This document shows, one piece after another, positions 7,253-15,809 of a stretch of DNA of 64,000 nucleotides. The notes under the pieces were generated by a model that saw only the letters and a list, made by a program, of their open reading frames with translations, had not been told where the DNA came from and ran no database searches. This stretch comes from Rhodovulum steppense (GTDB taxonomy: Bacteria > Pseudomonadota > Alphaproteobacteria > Rhodobacterales > Rhodobacteraceae), in contig NZ_SLVM01000002.1 in assembly GCF_004339675.1 (NCBI RefSeq), positions 1 through 64,000 of the forward strand, read 5' to 3'. The position numbers were made by a program, and so were the translations under genes. The stretch's first letter is position 1; each line of letters opens with the position of its first letter.

Positions 7253-8576
7253 TCTGTTCCCCGGCCTCGGCGCGGGCACCGGGATGGTGATCCTGTTCTT
7301 CCTGCTGATGGCGCTGCGCGTGCCGGTGGCCTTTGCGCTGGGCCTGTCGGCGATCCATGCGATGTGGCAGATCGGATTCGGGCTGGAGCTTGCGGGCGAC
7401 CTGATCGCGGCGGGCGTCACCAAGTTCTCGCTTCTGGCGATTCCGTTCTTCATCCTTGCGGGCACGCTGATGGGCACGACGGGGATTGCCGAGCGCATGA
7501 TCCGCTTCTTCCGCGTGCTGATCGGGTCCACCCCCGGCGGCATGGGGGTTGTGGGCACGGTGGTCTGCCTGTTCTGGGGCGCGGTCAGCGGATCCGGTCC
7601 GGCCTCGGTCGCGGCCATCGGGCCGATGATCGTCAAGGGGATGGAGGAGGACGGCTATTCCCGCGCCTATGCGGCGGGGCTGGTCTGCACCGGCGCGGCG
7701 CTGTCCATCGTGATTCCGCCCTCGATCGGGCTGGTGATCTATGGCGTGATCGCGGAAACCTCGATCTCGCAACTGTTCATCGCGGCGATCATCCCCGGCC
7801 TGTTCATGGGGCTGATGATGCTGGCCACCCTTCCCTTCGCCCGGCGCGAGGGGCCTGCGACAAGCCCCGCGCTGGACGCGCTGAGCCCGATGCCGCATGC
7901 CGCGCTGCCCTATGGTCGGCGGCTGTGGCTGTCCTTTCGCGAGGCGTTCTGGGGCCTTCTGACGCCGCTGGTGATCCTTGGCGGGATCTATTCGGGCATC
8001 TTCACCCCCACCGAGGCGGCGCTGGTCGCGACCGTCTATGCGCTGGGCGTCGGCGCGTTGGCCTATCGCTCGCTGACCTTGCGCGGGCTTTACGAGGCGC
8101 TGGCCAATGCGGCCGCGTCCTCTGCGGTGGTGATGCTGGTGGTGGCCTATGCGGGGCTGTTCGGCTGGGTGGTCAATGTCGAGGATCTGATCGGCAGCTA
8201 TTCCGGCGCGCTGCTGGGTCTGAGCGGCAATGAATGGGTGATCCTGCTGGTCATCATGGTCGTGCTGCTGGTGGCGGGGATGTTCATGGACCCGGTGACG
8301 GTGATGTTCATCTCGCTGCCGATCTTCCTGCCGGTGATGCGGGAAATGGGCTGGGATCCGGTCTGGTTCGGGGTGGTGGTCATGGTGAACCTGGCCATCG
8401 GGCTGTTCACGCCGCCGGTGGGCATCAACCTTTACGTCGCGGCCAATGTCACGCGCCTGTCGATCGAGCGCATCGCGCGGGGCGCGCTGCCCTTCCTGAT
8501 CGCAAGCCTTCTGGGGCTGGCGGCGATCGCCGCCCTGCCCGCATTGTCGCTGACGTTGCTGGGGATGCTGCGCTGA
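7245..8576 (+). CDS. dctM: TRAP transporter large permease subunit, DctM family
   Basis: The 443-residue protein is the main translocating subunit of the TRAP system. It is hydrophobic throughout, with about 12 segments in two inverted repeats. Each half carries a family signature: 'GAVSGSGPASVAAIGP' in the first and 'GLFTPPVGINLYVA' in the second, with 'IPPSIGLVIYG' between them. It completes the dctPQM operon. The stop at 8576 abuts the stop of the convergent tex gene with no spacer, so no private terminator is visible. Confidence 0.93.
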   Translation: MPDLFPGLGAGTGMVILFFLLMALRVPVAFALGLSAIHAMWQIGFGLELAGDLIAAGVTKFSLLAIPFFILAGTLMGTTGIAERMIRFFRVLIGSTPGGMGVVGTVVCLFWGAVSGSGPASVAAIGPMIVKGMEEDGYSRAYAAGLVCTGAALSIVIPPSIGLVIYGVIAETSISQLFIAAIIPGLFMGLMMLATLPFARREGPATSPALDALSPMPHAALPYGRRLWLSFREAFWGLLTPLVILGGIYSGIFTPTEAALVATVYALGVGALAYRSLTLRGLYEALANAAASSAVVMLVVAYAGLFGWVVNVEDLIGSYSGALLGLSGNEWVILLVIMVVLLVAGMFMDPVTVMFISLPIFLPVMREMGWDPVWFGVVVMVNLAIGLFTPPVGINLYVAANVTRLSIERIARGALPFLIASLLGLAAIAALPALSLTLLGMLR

Positions 8577-10871
8577 TCACTCCTTGCGCGTCATCGCCGC
8601 CCTGAGCGCATCGCCCAACGCGCCCCGGCCGGAAGATTCGGGCGCGCGCGGCTTGCCCGTGCCCCTGGGGCGCGCGGGGCTGGCGGGGCGCGGGTCGGCG
8701 GCGGCGGCATCCTTGCGCATCGACAGGCCGATGCGCTTGCGGGGAATGTCGATCTCGACCACGCGCACCTTGACCACATCGCCCGCCTTGACGACCTCGT
8801 GCGGGTCACGCACGAAGCGGTCGGCCAACTGGCTGACATGCACCAGCCCGTCCTGATGCACGCCGATATCGACGAAGGCGCCGAAGGCGGCCACGTTGGT
8901 CACGGTGCCTTCCAGCATCATGCCGGGTTTCAGATCCTTGATGTCCTCGACCCCGTCGGCAAAGGCGGCGGTGCGGAATTCGGGGCGCGGGTCGCGGCCG
9001 GGCTTTTCCAGTTCGGCAAGGATATCGCGCACCGTGGGCAGGCCGAAGCGGTCATCCACGAACTGCTCGGGTTTCAGGCCCTTGAGCGCGGCGCCGTTGC
9101 CCATGATCTGACGCAGATCGCGGCCGCAGGCGGCGACGATCCGGCGTGCCACGCCATAGGCTTCGGGGTGGACCGAGGAGGCATCCAGCGGTTCGGCCCC
9201 GTCGCGGATGCGCAAAAACCCCGCCGCCTGTTCGAACGCCTTCGGCCCCAGCCCGCCGACCTTCAGGAGCGCCTTGCGGGACGGGAAGGCGCCATGGGCA
9301 TCGCGATGCGCGACGATGGCCTGCGCCAGCGACGGACCCAGCCCCGCGACATGGGCCAGCAGCGGCGCCGAGGCGGTGTTCAGATCCACCCCCACGGCGT
9401 TCACCGCGTCCTCGACCACCGCCTCCAGCGTCTGGGCAAGGCGGCGCTGGTCCACGTCATGCTGATACTGGCCGACGCCGATGGATTTCGGCTCGATCTT
9501 GACCAGTTCGGCCAGCGGATCCTGAAGCCGCCGGGCGATGGACACGGCGCCGCGCAAGGACACGTCCAGATCGGGAAATTCGCGCGCCGCCAGTTCCGAG
9601 GCGGAATAGACGGACGCGCCCGCCTCGGACACCACCACCTTGACCGGGCGCGGCCCGGCGTCGGGCAGAAGGCGCAGCGCCTCGGCCACGAAACGCTCGG
9701 TCTCGCGGCTGGCGGTGCCGTTGCCGATGGCGATCAGCTCGACGCCATGGCGGCGGACCAGTTCCAGCACCGTCGCCATGGCCCCGCGCAGGTCGTTCCT
9801 GGGCTGAAAGGGATAAAGCGTCGCCGTCTCGACCAGCTTGCCGGTGGCGTCCACCACCGCGGCCTTGACGCCGGTGCGGATGCCGGGGTCCAGCCCCAGC
9901 GTCGGGCGCGCCCCCGCAGGCGCGGCCAGCAGCAGGTCGCGCAGGTTGCGGGCAAAGACCGCGATGGCCTCCTCATGGGCGCGGCGGCGCAATTCGCCCA
10001 GAAGGTCCATATACATCGTCAGGCCCAGCTTGACCCGCCAGGTCCAGCCCGCCGCCTCGCGCAGCCAGGCATCGCCCGGGCCGTCGCCCGCGATCCCGAT
10101 CTCGGCGGCGACCATGCCGATGGCGCGGGGCGTGCCGGTTTCGGGATCGGGGGCGATCTCGATGGTCACGACCTCTTCCTTCGAGGCGCGCAGGATCGCC
10201 AGCGCCCGGTGCGCGGGGATCGTGGCCCATTTCTCGCGATGGTCGAAATAATCCGAGAACTTGGCGCCCGCCTCCTCCTTGCCGGGCACGACGCGGGCGG
10301 CGATGAACGCCTCGTCCTGCATGAAGGCGCGCAGCCGACCCAGAAGATCCGCATTCTCGGCCAGTTGCTCGGCCAGGATGTCGCGTGCGCCCGCCAGCGC
10401 GGCCTTGGTGTCGGGCACGGCATCCGACAGATAGCCCGCGGCCAGCGTCTCGGGCGCCGCGCCGCGGTCGTCCATGATCGCGCGCAGCAGCGGCTCCAGC
10501 CCGTTCTCGCGGGCGATCATCGCCTTGGTGCGGCGCTTGGGCTTGAAGGGCAGGTAGATGTCTTCGAGCGTGGCCTTGGTCTCGGCCCCGGCGATGGCGC
10601 GGGCCAGCCCGTCGGTCAGCTTGCCCTGCTCGCGGATCGAATTCAGGATCGTTTCGCGCCGCGCCTCCATCTCGCGCAGATAGGCCAGCCGGTCGGCCAG
10701 CAGGCGCAACTGGGTATCGTCCAGCCCGCCGGTCACCTCCTTGCGGTAGCGCGCCACGAAGGGCACGGTCGCGCCGCCGTCCAGCAACTGGACCGCGGCC
10801 TGAACCTGTGCGGGCGCGGCGGCGATCTCGGTGGCGATGGTACGGGTGATGCGGTCCTGGGCGGTCGTCAC
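8577..10871 (-). CDS. tex: Tex family transcription accessory protein (RNA-binding)
   Basis: Tex is a cytoplasmic nucleic-acid-binding protein related to eukaryotic Spt6. The 764-residue product has the N-terminal helical part, the YqgF/RNase H-like core with 'GLDPGIRTGVKAAVVD', the helix-hairpin-helix region 'LNTASAPLLAHVAGLGPSLA', and a C-terminal S1 domain at about residues 650-720 ('GTVTNVAAFGAFVDIGVHQDG'). The last 40 residues are a Pro/Arg/Ala tail. The chosen start is a GTG at 10871, preceded by AAGG; no earlier ATG in frame is better. A strong inverted repeat lies upstream at 10912-10947. Confidence 0.93.
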   Translation of the reverse strand: MTTAQDRITRTIATEIAAAPAQVQAAVQLLDGGATVPFVARYRKEVTGGLDDTQLRLLADRLAYLREMEARRETILNSIREQGKLTDGLARAIAGAETKATLEDIYLPFKPKRRTKAMIARENGLEPLLRAIMDDRGAAPETLAAGYLSDAVPDTKAALAGARDILAEQLAENADLLGRLRAFMQDEAFIAARVVPGKEEAGAKFSDYFDHREKWATIPAHRALAILRASKEEVVTIEIAPDPETGTPRAIGMVAAEIGIAGDGPGDAWLREAAGWTWRVKLGLTMYMDLLGELRRRAHEEAIAVFARNLRDLLLAAPAGARPTLGLDPGIRTGVKAAVVDATGKLVETATLYPFQPRNDLRGAMATVLELVRRHGVELIAIGNGTASRETERFVAEALRLLPDAGPRPVKVVVSEAGASVYSASELAAREFPDLDVSLRGAVSIARRLQDPLAELVKIEPKSIGVGQYQHDVDQRRLAQTLEAVVEDAVNAVGVDLNTASAPLLAHVAGLGPSLAQAIVAHRDAHGAFPSRKALLKVGGLGPKAFEQAAGFLRIRDGAEPLDASSVHPEAYGVARRIVAACGRDLRQIMGNGAALKGLKPEQFVDDRFGLPTVRDILAELEKPGRDPRPEFRTAAFADGVEDIKDLKPGMMLEGTVTNVAAFGAFVDIGVHQDGLVHVSQLADRFVRDPHEVVKAGDVVKVRVVEIDIPRKRIGLSMRKDAAAADPRPASPARPRGTGKPRAPESSGRGALGDALRAAMTRKE

Positions 10872-10911
10872 GGCAAGATCCTTGTCTGCGGTTGGACGGC
10901 CTTCCTAGCGG

Positions 10912-10947
10912 AGGGCGCGGGCCGCGCCAAGCGGCAGCCCGCGCCCT
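10912..10947. terminator. 11-bp stem-loop between the TAXI permease gene and tex
   Basis: AGGGCGCGGGC pairs perfectly with GCCCGCGCCCT around a 14-base loop. It lies just after the stop of the minus-strand TRAP permease remnant (10954) and before tex (10871), so it can terminate the former. There is no long T run, as is common in this GC-rich group. Confidence 0.55.
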
Positions 10948-10953
10948 GCCCGC

Positions 10954-13118
10954 TCAGTCCGCGCCGCGGGCGACGTCGCGGGCGGCGACCTGCCGACGCT
11001 GAAGCAGCCAGACGATCAGCGCCGCGCCAAGCCCGATGCCATCGGTCAGCCAGCCGCCGTCGATCATCGCAAGCGCCGCGGCGCCAACGAACAGGCGCAA
11101 TGCCGGGTTCAGCGTGCCCATGAACCAGCCCTGCACCGCCGCCGACAGCAGGAACACCCCGAAGGCGGCCGAGGCGGTGACATGCACGACCTCGGTCCAG
11201 TGCCCCTGCATCAGCAGGGCGGGCGAGGCGAAGATCATGAACGGCACGACAAAGGCCGCCAGCCCGAACTTGAACGCCTCGACGCTGGTCTTCATCGGGT
11301 CGGATTGCGCGATGGCCGCCCCCGCATAGGCGGCCAGCGCCACGGGTGGCGTGATCGCCGACATCACCGCGAAGTAGAAGATGAAGAAATGCGCCAGCAG
11401 CGGCTGGATGCCCATCTGCACCAGCCCCGGCGCGATGACCGAGGCCGCCACCGCATAGGCCGCCGTTGTCGGCATCCCCATGCCGAGGATGATCGCCACG
11501 ATCATCGCGAAGAACAGCGCGACAAGCTGGCTTTGCCCGGCCAGCCCCAGCAGCAGCCCCGAGAACCGCGTGCCGATGCCGGTCAGCGCGATCACCCCCA
11601 CGATGATGCCCGCTGCCGCGCAGACCGCGATCAGTTGCAGGCTCATCTTGGCGGCCAGCTCGAAGGCGCGCAGGATCGCGACCGGCCCCATACGATACGG
11701 CGTCAGCCAGCTGACCACCGTGGCCGCCGCCATCGCCCAGACGCCCGCCCGGATGACCGAATAGCCCGCGAACAGCGTGGCGATCAGGATGATGATCGGC
11801 AGGAACAGGAACGCCTTGCGCGCCAGCACGTCGAAGCGCGGCAATTCCTCGCGCGGCAGGCCCTTCATGCCGTATTTGCGCGCGGCCAGATCGACATTGA
11901 ACAGCACGCAGGCAAAGTAGAGCAGCGCGGGGATGATCGCCGCGATCACGATCTCGGTATAGGCGATGCCCGTGATCTCGGACATGATGAAGGCGCCCGC
12001 CCCCATGATCGGCGGCAGGATCTGCCCGCGGCCTCGATCGCGCCGGCGGTCTGGGGCTTGTAGCCCACCTTCTTCATCAGCGGGATGGTCAGCGACCCGG
12101 TGGCCACCACGTTGCCCGCCGAGGTGCCGTTGATCATGCCCATCAGGCCCGAGCCGAACACCGCCACCTTGGCCGGTCCGCCGCGCAGATGCCCGGCGGC
12201 GGCAAAGGCGAAATTGACGAAATACTCGCCCACGCGGCTGGCCTGTAGGAAGGCGGCGAAGGTCACGAACAGGATGATGTAGGTCGAGGAAATCGCCGTG
12301 GTCGGGCCGAGGATGCCCTGGTCGGTATAGACATAGGTGAAGAAGCGCGTCGCCGAATAGCCGCGATGTTCCAGGATGCCGGGCAGCCATGGCCCGACAA
12401 AGGCATAGATCACGAAGATCCCCGCGATCACCACCAGCGCCAGCCCGGCCAGCCGCCGCGTCAGTTCGAGGATCAGCAGAACGCCCGCCGCGGCGGCGAA
12501 CATGTCCGCCTGCTTGGCCAGCGCGGTGCCCGCGCGCAGCCGCAGGAAGGGTGCGTGGTGGATGATGTAAAGCGCAACCGTGATCGCGGCGACGGCCAGG
12601 AAGACATCCGCAAGGTCCAGCCGCTCGCGGCTGCGGTCGGGCATGAACCAGCCCAGCCCCACCAGCCAGATCGATCCCAGCAGCAGCGGCCAGCCGAAGG
12701 ACAGCACCATCGCATCGCGCGCCGCCGCCTGATCGACGACGCCGATGCCGAAATGAAAGCCCACCGCCTGAAGGAAGGCCGCCGCAATCGCCGCGGCCCC
12801 CGGTGCGATCAGGGCAAGGCGCAGCCGGTTCAGCCCACGCGGCCCGGGATCCTCGCCGAAGGTGGCGGTCGAGAACAGCAGGAAGCCGATGGCCAGCCCG
12901 CCGCCGACATGGATCAGCCGGTAGACCCAGGGCTCCAGCGGGTAGAGGTAAAGCACGCCGACATGGAAGATCGTGTAGCCCGCGCAGATCAGCGCCAGCA
13001 ATCGACCGAGCAGGTATCCGGGGCGCCGCTGGTTCGACGCATAGGTTTCGGCGTCGACGCCCCTTGCGATATCGGGCCCCGCCTCGTCCGCCGCGGCGGC
13101 CGTCGGATTGGATTGCAT
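10954..13118 (-). pseudogene. TRAP transporter fused permease (DctQM, TAXI type), frameshifted
   Basis: Two minus-strand frames make one TRAP 4TM/12TM fused permease. The first, from ATG 13118, supplies the N-terminal DctQ-like part and the start of the DctM part up to 'KPQTAGAIEAA'. The second picks up at 'GQILPPIMGAGAF' and runs to 10954. Family members read roughly 'GAIEAAASTGGQI(M/L)PP', so about 10 bases appear lost near 12022-12030. The joined product would be about 720 residues with all later helices and 'GMGMPTTAAYAV' intact. Either the gene is recently broken or this is a sequencing error in GC-rich DNA. Its partner is the TAXI binding protein upstream. Confidence 0.85.
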
Positions 13119-13244
13119 GGCCTTCCCCCCTCGGTCGGCTGGAGCGGTTGCCGACCCGACCGGGTCAGGTGGTCCGCGCCTCTGGTGTTCTTTGCACGAG
13201 ACGTCCGGCCCGCATCGCGCGCGGACCGGAGCACAACTCCCAGG

Positions 13245-13275
13245 CCCGCGCCCGCCCTTGCAAGGCGGGCGCGGG
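13245..13275 (-). terminator. 12-bp hairpin between TAXI binding protein and fused permease
   Basis: CCCGCGCCCGCC and GGCGGGCGCGGG form a perfect 12-bp stem with a 7-base loop, 12 bases after the stop of the binding-protein gene. The permease gene follows 127 bases further on. The position suits partial termination or 3' protection of the binding-protein mRNA. Confidence 0.6.
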
Positions 13276-13286
13276 ACCGGGTCAGC

Positions 13287-14255
13287 TTACTTCAGATTGT
13301 CGGGAATCTCGATGCCCGCTTCCTCGTAGAAGCGCACGGCGCCGGGATGGAACGGCATGAAGGTGTTCTTGTCCCAGTTCTCGATCAGCGTCTCGCTGGC
13401 CGCGGCATGGATCTGCAGCATGCGGTCATGGTTTTCCATCGCCAGCTTGGTGATCTCGTAGGCCAGGCTATCGGGCATGTCCGAATGCGCGACGGCGAAG
13501 TTCCACAGCGCGACGGTGGGCTGGTCGTAGTCATGGCCCGCATAGGTGCCCGCCGGGATCGTCAGGGGCGCCATGGCCGGGAACGCCTCGAGGACCTTCG
13601 GCATCTCTTCCTCGTTGAAGCCGAACATCACCACGTCCTGGCTGGCCGCGAGTTCCGCGAAGGCCGAGATCGGCACGCCCGCGGCAAAGGCGAAGGCGTC
13701 GATCAGACCGTCCTGAAGCTGGCCCGCGGCATCCGCGGCACCGGCATTCGAGACGCGGGCATTCACGCCGAGCGCCTCCATGAAAAGCGGCCAGTAGGTA
13801 CCGGGCGTGCCGCCCGCCGGGCCGACCGAAACGCGCTTGCCGTCCAGATCCGAAACCGAGGTGATGCCCGACGAGCGCAGCGCGACGACCTGGAACGGCG
13901 TCTGGTACATCGGGAACAGCGCGCGGATCGAGCGGTGTTCCAGCCCCGGCGCCAGTTCCGACTTGCCCATCCAGGCGTCATAGGCCGGGCCCATGGTCAC
14001 AAGGCCCATCAGGTGGTCGCCGGTTTCCACCAGCGTCACGTTCTGCACCGGGCCGCCGGTCACCTCGCCCGTGGCGTTCACGCCGAGTTGCTCGGAGATG
14101 AAGCTGGCAAAGCCGTTGCCATAGACGAAATAGGTGCCGCCCTGGCTGGCGGTGCCGATGGTCAGGCTGTTGGGCCATCCCGCACGATCCTCGGCGGCGG
14201 CGGGCAGGGCAAGCGTGGCGGCGACCGCAAGGGCCGCGATACGGGTCATCAACAT
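13287..14255 (-). CDS. TAXI family TRAP transporter solute-binding protein
   Basis: A 322-residue secreted binding protein. Residues 1-21 form a signal peptide ('AATLALPAAAE'). The TAXI-family N-terminus follows: 'SLTIGTASQGGTYFVYGNGF', then 'VSVGPAGGTPGTYWPLFMEAL', which lines the pocket, and 'DAFAFAAGVP'. It works with the fused 4TM/12TM permease encoded downstream (10954-13118), which is frameshifted here, so this system may be inactive. The DctD/DctB-like regulators lie immediately upstream on the same strand and probably control it. The substrate is unknown; TAXI proteins are poorly characterised. Confidence 0.92.
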   Translation of the reverse strand: MLMTRIAALAVAATLALPAAAEDRAGWPNSLTIGTASQGGTYFVYGNGFASFISEQLGVNATGEVTGGPVQNVTLVETGDHLMGLVTMGPAYDAWMGKSELAPGLEHRSIRALFPMYQTPFQVVALRSSGITSVSDLDGKRVSVGPAGGTPGTYWPLFMEALGVNARVSNAGAADAAGQLQDGLIDAFAFAAGVPISAFAELAASQDVVMFGFNEEEMPKVLEAFPAMAPLTIPAGTYAGHDYDQPTVALWNFAVAHSDMPDSLAYEITKLAMENHDRMLQIHAAASETLIENWDKNTFMPFHPGAVRFYEEAGIEIPDNLK

Positions 14256-14435
14256 TGGGGTCCTCCCATGAACCTGGTTGGCGATTCCGGCGCGGCAGGC
14301 AGCCGCCCCGCCGGAGCACGCGGCATATCAGGGGGCGACGGGCGCCGCTGTGCAACCTTGCAGATGCGATCGGGGGAAGAAAACCGCCGCACGCGGCGCG
14401 AAATGTGTGGATTTCGTAACATCGGCCGCCGGGGC

Positions 14436-14455
14436 ATGGGGGGAATTCCCCCCAT
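14436..14455 (-). terminator. Perfect palindrome after the dctD-like gene
   Basis: ATGGGGGGAATTCCCCCCAT is a perfect 20-base palindrome 5 bases after the response-regulator stop codon. On the minus strand it would form a GC-rich hairpin and probably terminates or attenuates readthrough into the TAXI binding-protein gene. Confidence 0.5.
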
Positions 14456-14459
14456 CCGT

Positions 14460-15809
14460 TTACTCGTCCTCGTCCGCGGCGCCGAAGGCGGTCTTGTCGA
14501 TGCCGTGCTTCTGCATCTTCTCCCACAGCGTCTTGCGCGACAGGCCCAGCGCCTCGTAGACCGGCCGGATCGCGCCCTTGTGGGCCGCCAGCGCGGCCTC
14601 GATCTCGCGCTTTTCGAAGGCCGCGACGCGGGCGGCCAGGCGCGAGGGCGGCTCGGCCTCGCCCGGCATCTCGGCGATGCCCAGCCCCAGCGCATAGCGG
14701 TCGGCGGCGTTCCTGAGTTCGCGGACATTTCCCGGCCAGTCGCGCGCCGCCACCGCCGCGACCAGCGCGGGCGGCGGGGCGGGCGGCTCGACCCGGTGGC
14801 GTTGCGCGGCCTCGGCCACCAGCCGCAGGAACAGCGGCGCCACATCCTCGGGCCGCGCGGCCAGCGGCGGCACGGTCAGCGTGACCACGTTCAGCCGGTA
14901 AAGCAGATCGGCCCGGAACCGGCCCGCGGCCACCTCCTCCTCCAGCGGCATCCGGCTGGTCGCCATGAAGCGCAGATCGAGCGGCACCGCCTCGTTCGAG
15001 CCGAGCCGCGTGATCTCGCGCCGCTCGATCACATGCAACAGCGTCCCCTGCGTCTCGATCGGCATCGAGGCGATGTCGTCCAGCAGCACCGTGCCGCCGC
15101 GGGCATGTTCCAGCTTGCCCACCCGCGGCCGCAACGCCCCTGCAAAGGCGCCCGCCTCATGGCCGAACAGCTCGCTTTCGATCAGGGCGGGCGGCAGCGC
15201 GGCGCAGTCAATGGCGACAAAGGGGCGTTGCGCGCGCGGCGACAGATCGTGCAGCGCACGGGCGACGAGATCCTTGCCGGTGCCGGTCTCGCCGATGACG
15301 AGCACATCCGCCTCGGACGGGCCGATGGTCCGGATCCGCCGCCGCAGGTCGATCATCGCGGTCGAACGGCCGACCAGCCGCGCCTCGAGGTCGTCGGCCT
15401 GACCGGCCGCGGCGCGCAGCACGCGGTTCTCGACCACCAGCCGCCGGTAATCGGCGGCGCGGGCCACGATCTCGGCCAGTTGCGAGGCGGAAAAGGGCTT
15501 TTCCACGAAATCATAGGCGCCGTCGCGCATGGCCCGGACGGCAAGCTGCACATCGCCATGGCCGGTCACGAGGATCACGGGAATGTCGCGGTCGATCTCG
15601 TGGATGCGGTTCATCAGCGTCAGCCCGTCCATGCCGGGCATCCGGATGTCGGTCACGACGACGCCGGGAAAGCCGAAGCTGACCAGATCCAGCACGCGGC
15701 CCGCCTCGGCCAGTTCCTGCACGGCAAAGCCTTCGAGATCCAGCGCCTGCGCGGTCGAGGTGCGCAGGTCGGGCTCGTCATCGACCAGAAGAACGCGCGC
15801 CCCGCTCAC
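14460..15809 (-). CDS. dctD: Sigma54-type response regulator, DctD-like, with variant GAFAGA loop
   Basis: The 449-residue protein has an N-terminal receiver domain (acidic pocket D10/D11, phospho-acceptor D54, K104), a central AAA+ domain (Walker A 'GETGTGKD' at 173-180, Walker B 'GGTVLLDDI' near 238-246), and a C-terminal Fis-type helix-turn-helix ('VYEALGLSRKTLWEKM'). It is likely to control the adjacent TRAP genes on a signal from the DctB-like kinase, with which it overlaps by 4 bases. The sigma54-contacting loop reads GAFAGA (220-225) instead of GAFTGA, which casts doubt on normal sigma54 activation. Confidence 0.9.
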   Translation of the reverse strand: MSGARVLLVDDEPDLRTSTAQALDLEGFAVQELAEAGRVLDLVSFGFPGVVVTDIRMPGMDGLTLMNRIHEIDRDIPVILVTGHGDVQLAVRAMRDGAYDFVEKPFSASQLAEIVARAADYRRLVVENRVLRAAAGQADDLEARLVGRSTAMIDLRRRIRTIGPSEADVLVIGETGTGKDLVARALHDLSPRAQRPFVAIDCAALPPALIESELFGHEAGAFAGALRPRVGKLEHARGGTVLLDDIASMPIETQGTLLHVIERREITRLGSNEAVPLDLRFMATSRMPLEEEVAAGRFRADLLYRLNVVTLTVPPLAARPEDVAPLFLRLVAEAAQRHRVEPPAPPPALVAAVAARDWPGNVRELRNAADRYALGLGIAEMPGEAEPPSRLAARVAAFEKREIEAALAAHKGAIRPVYEALGLSRKTLWEKMQKHGIDKTAFGAADEDE

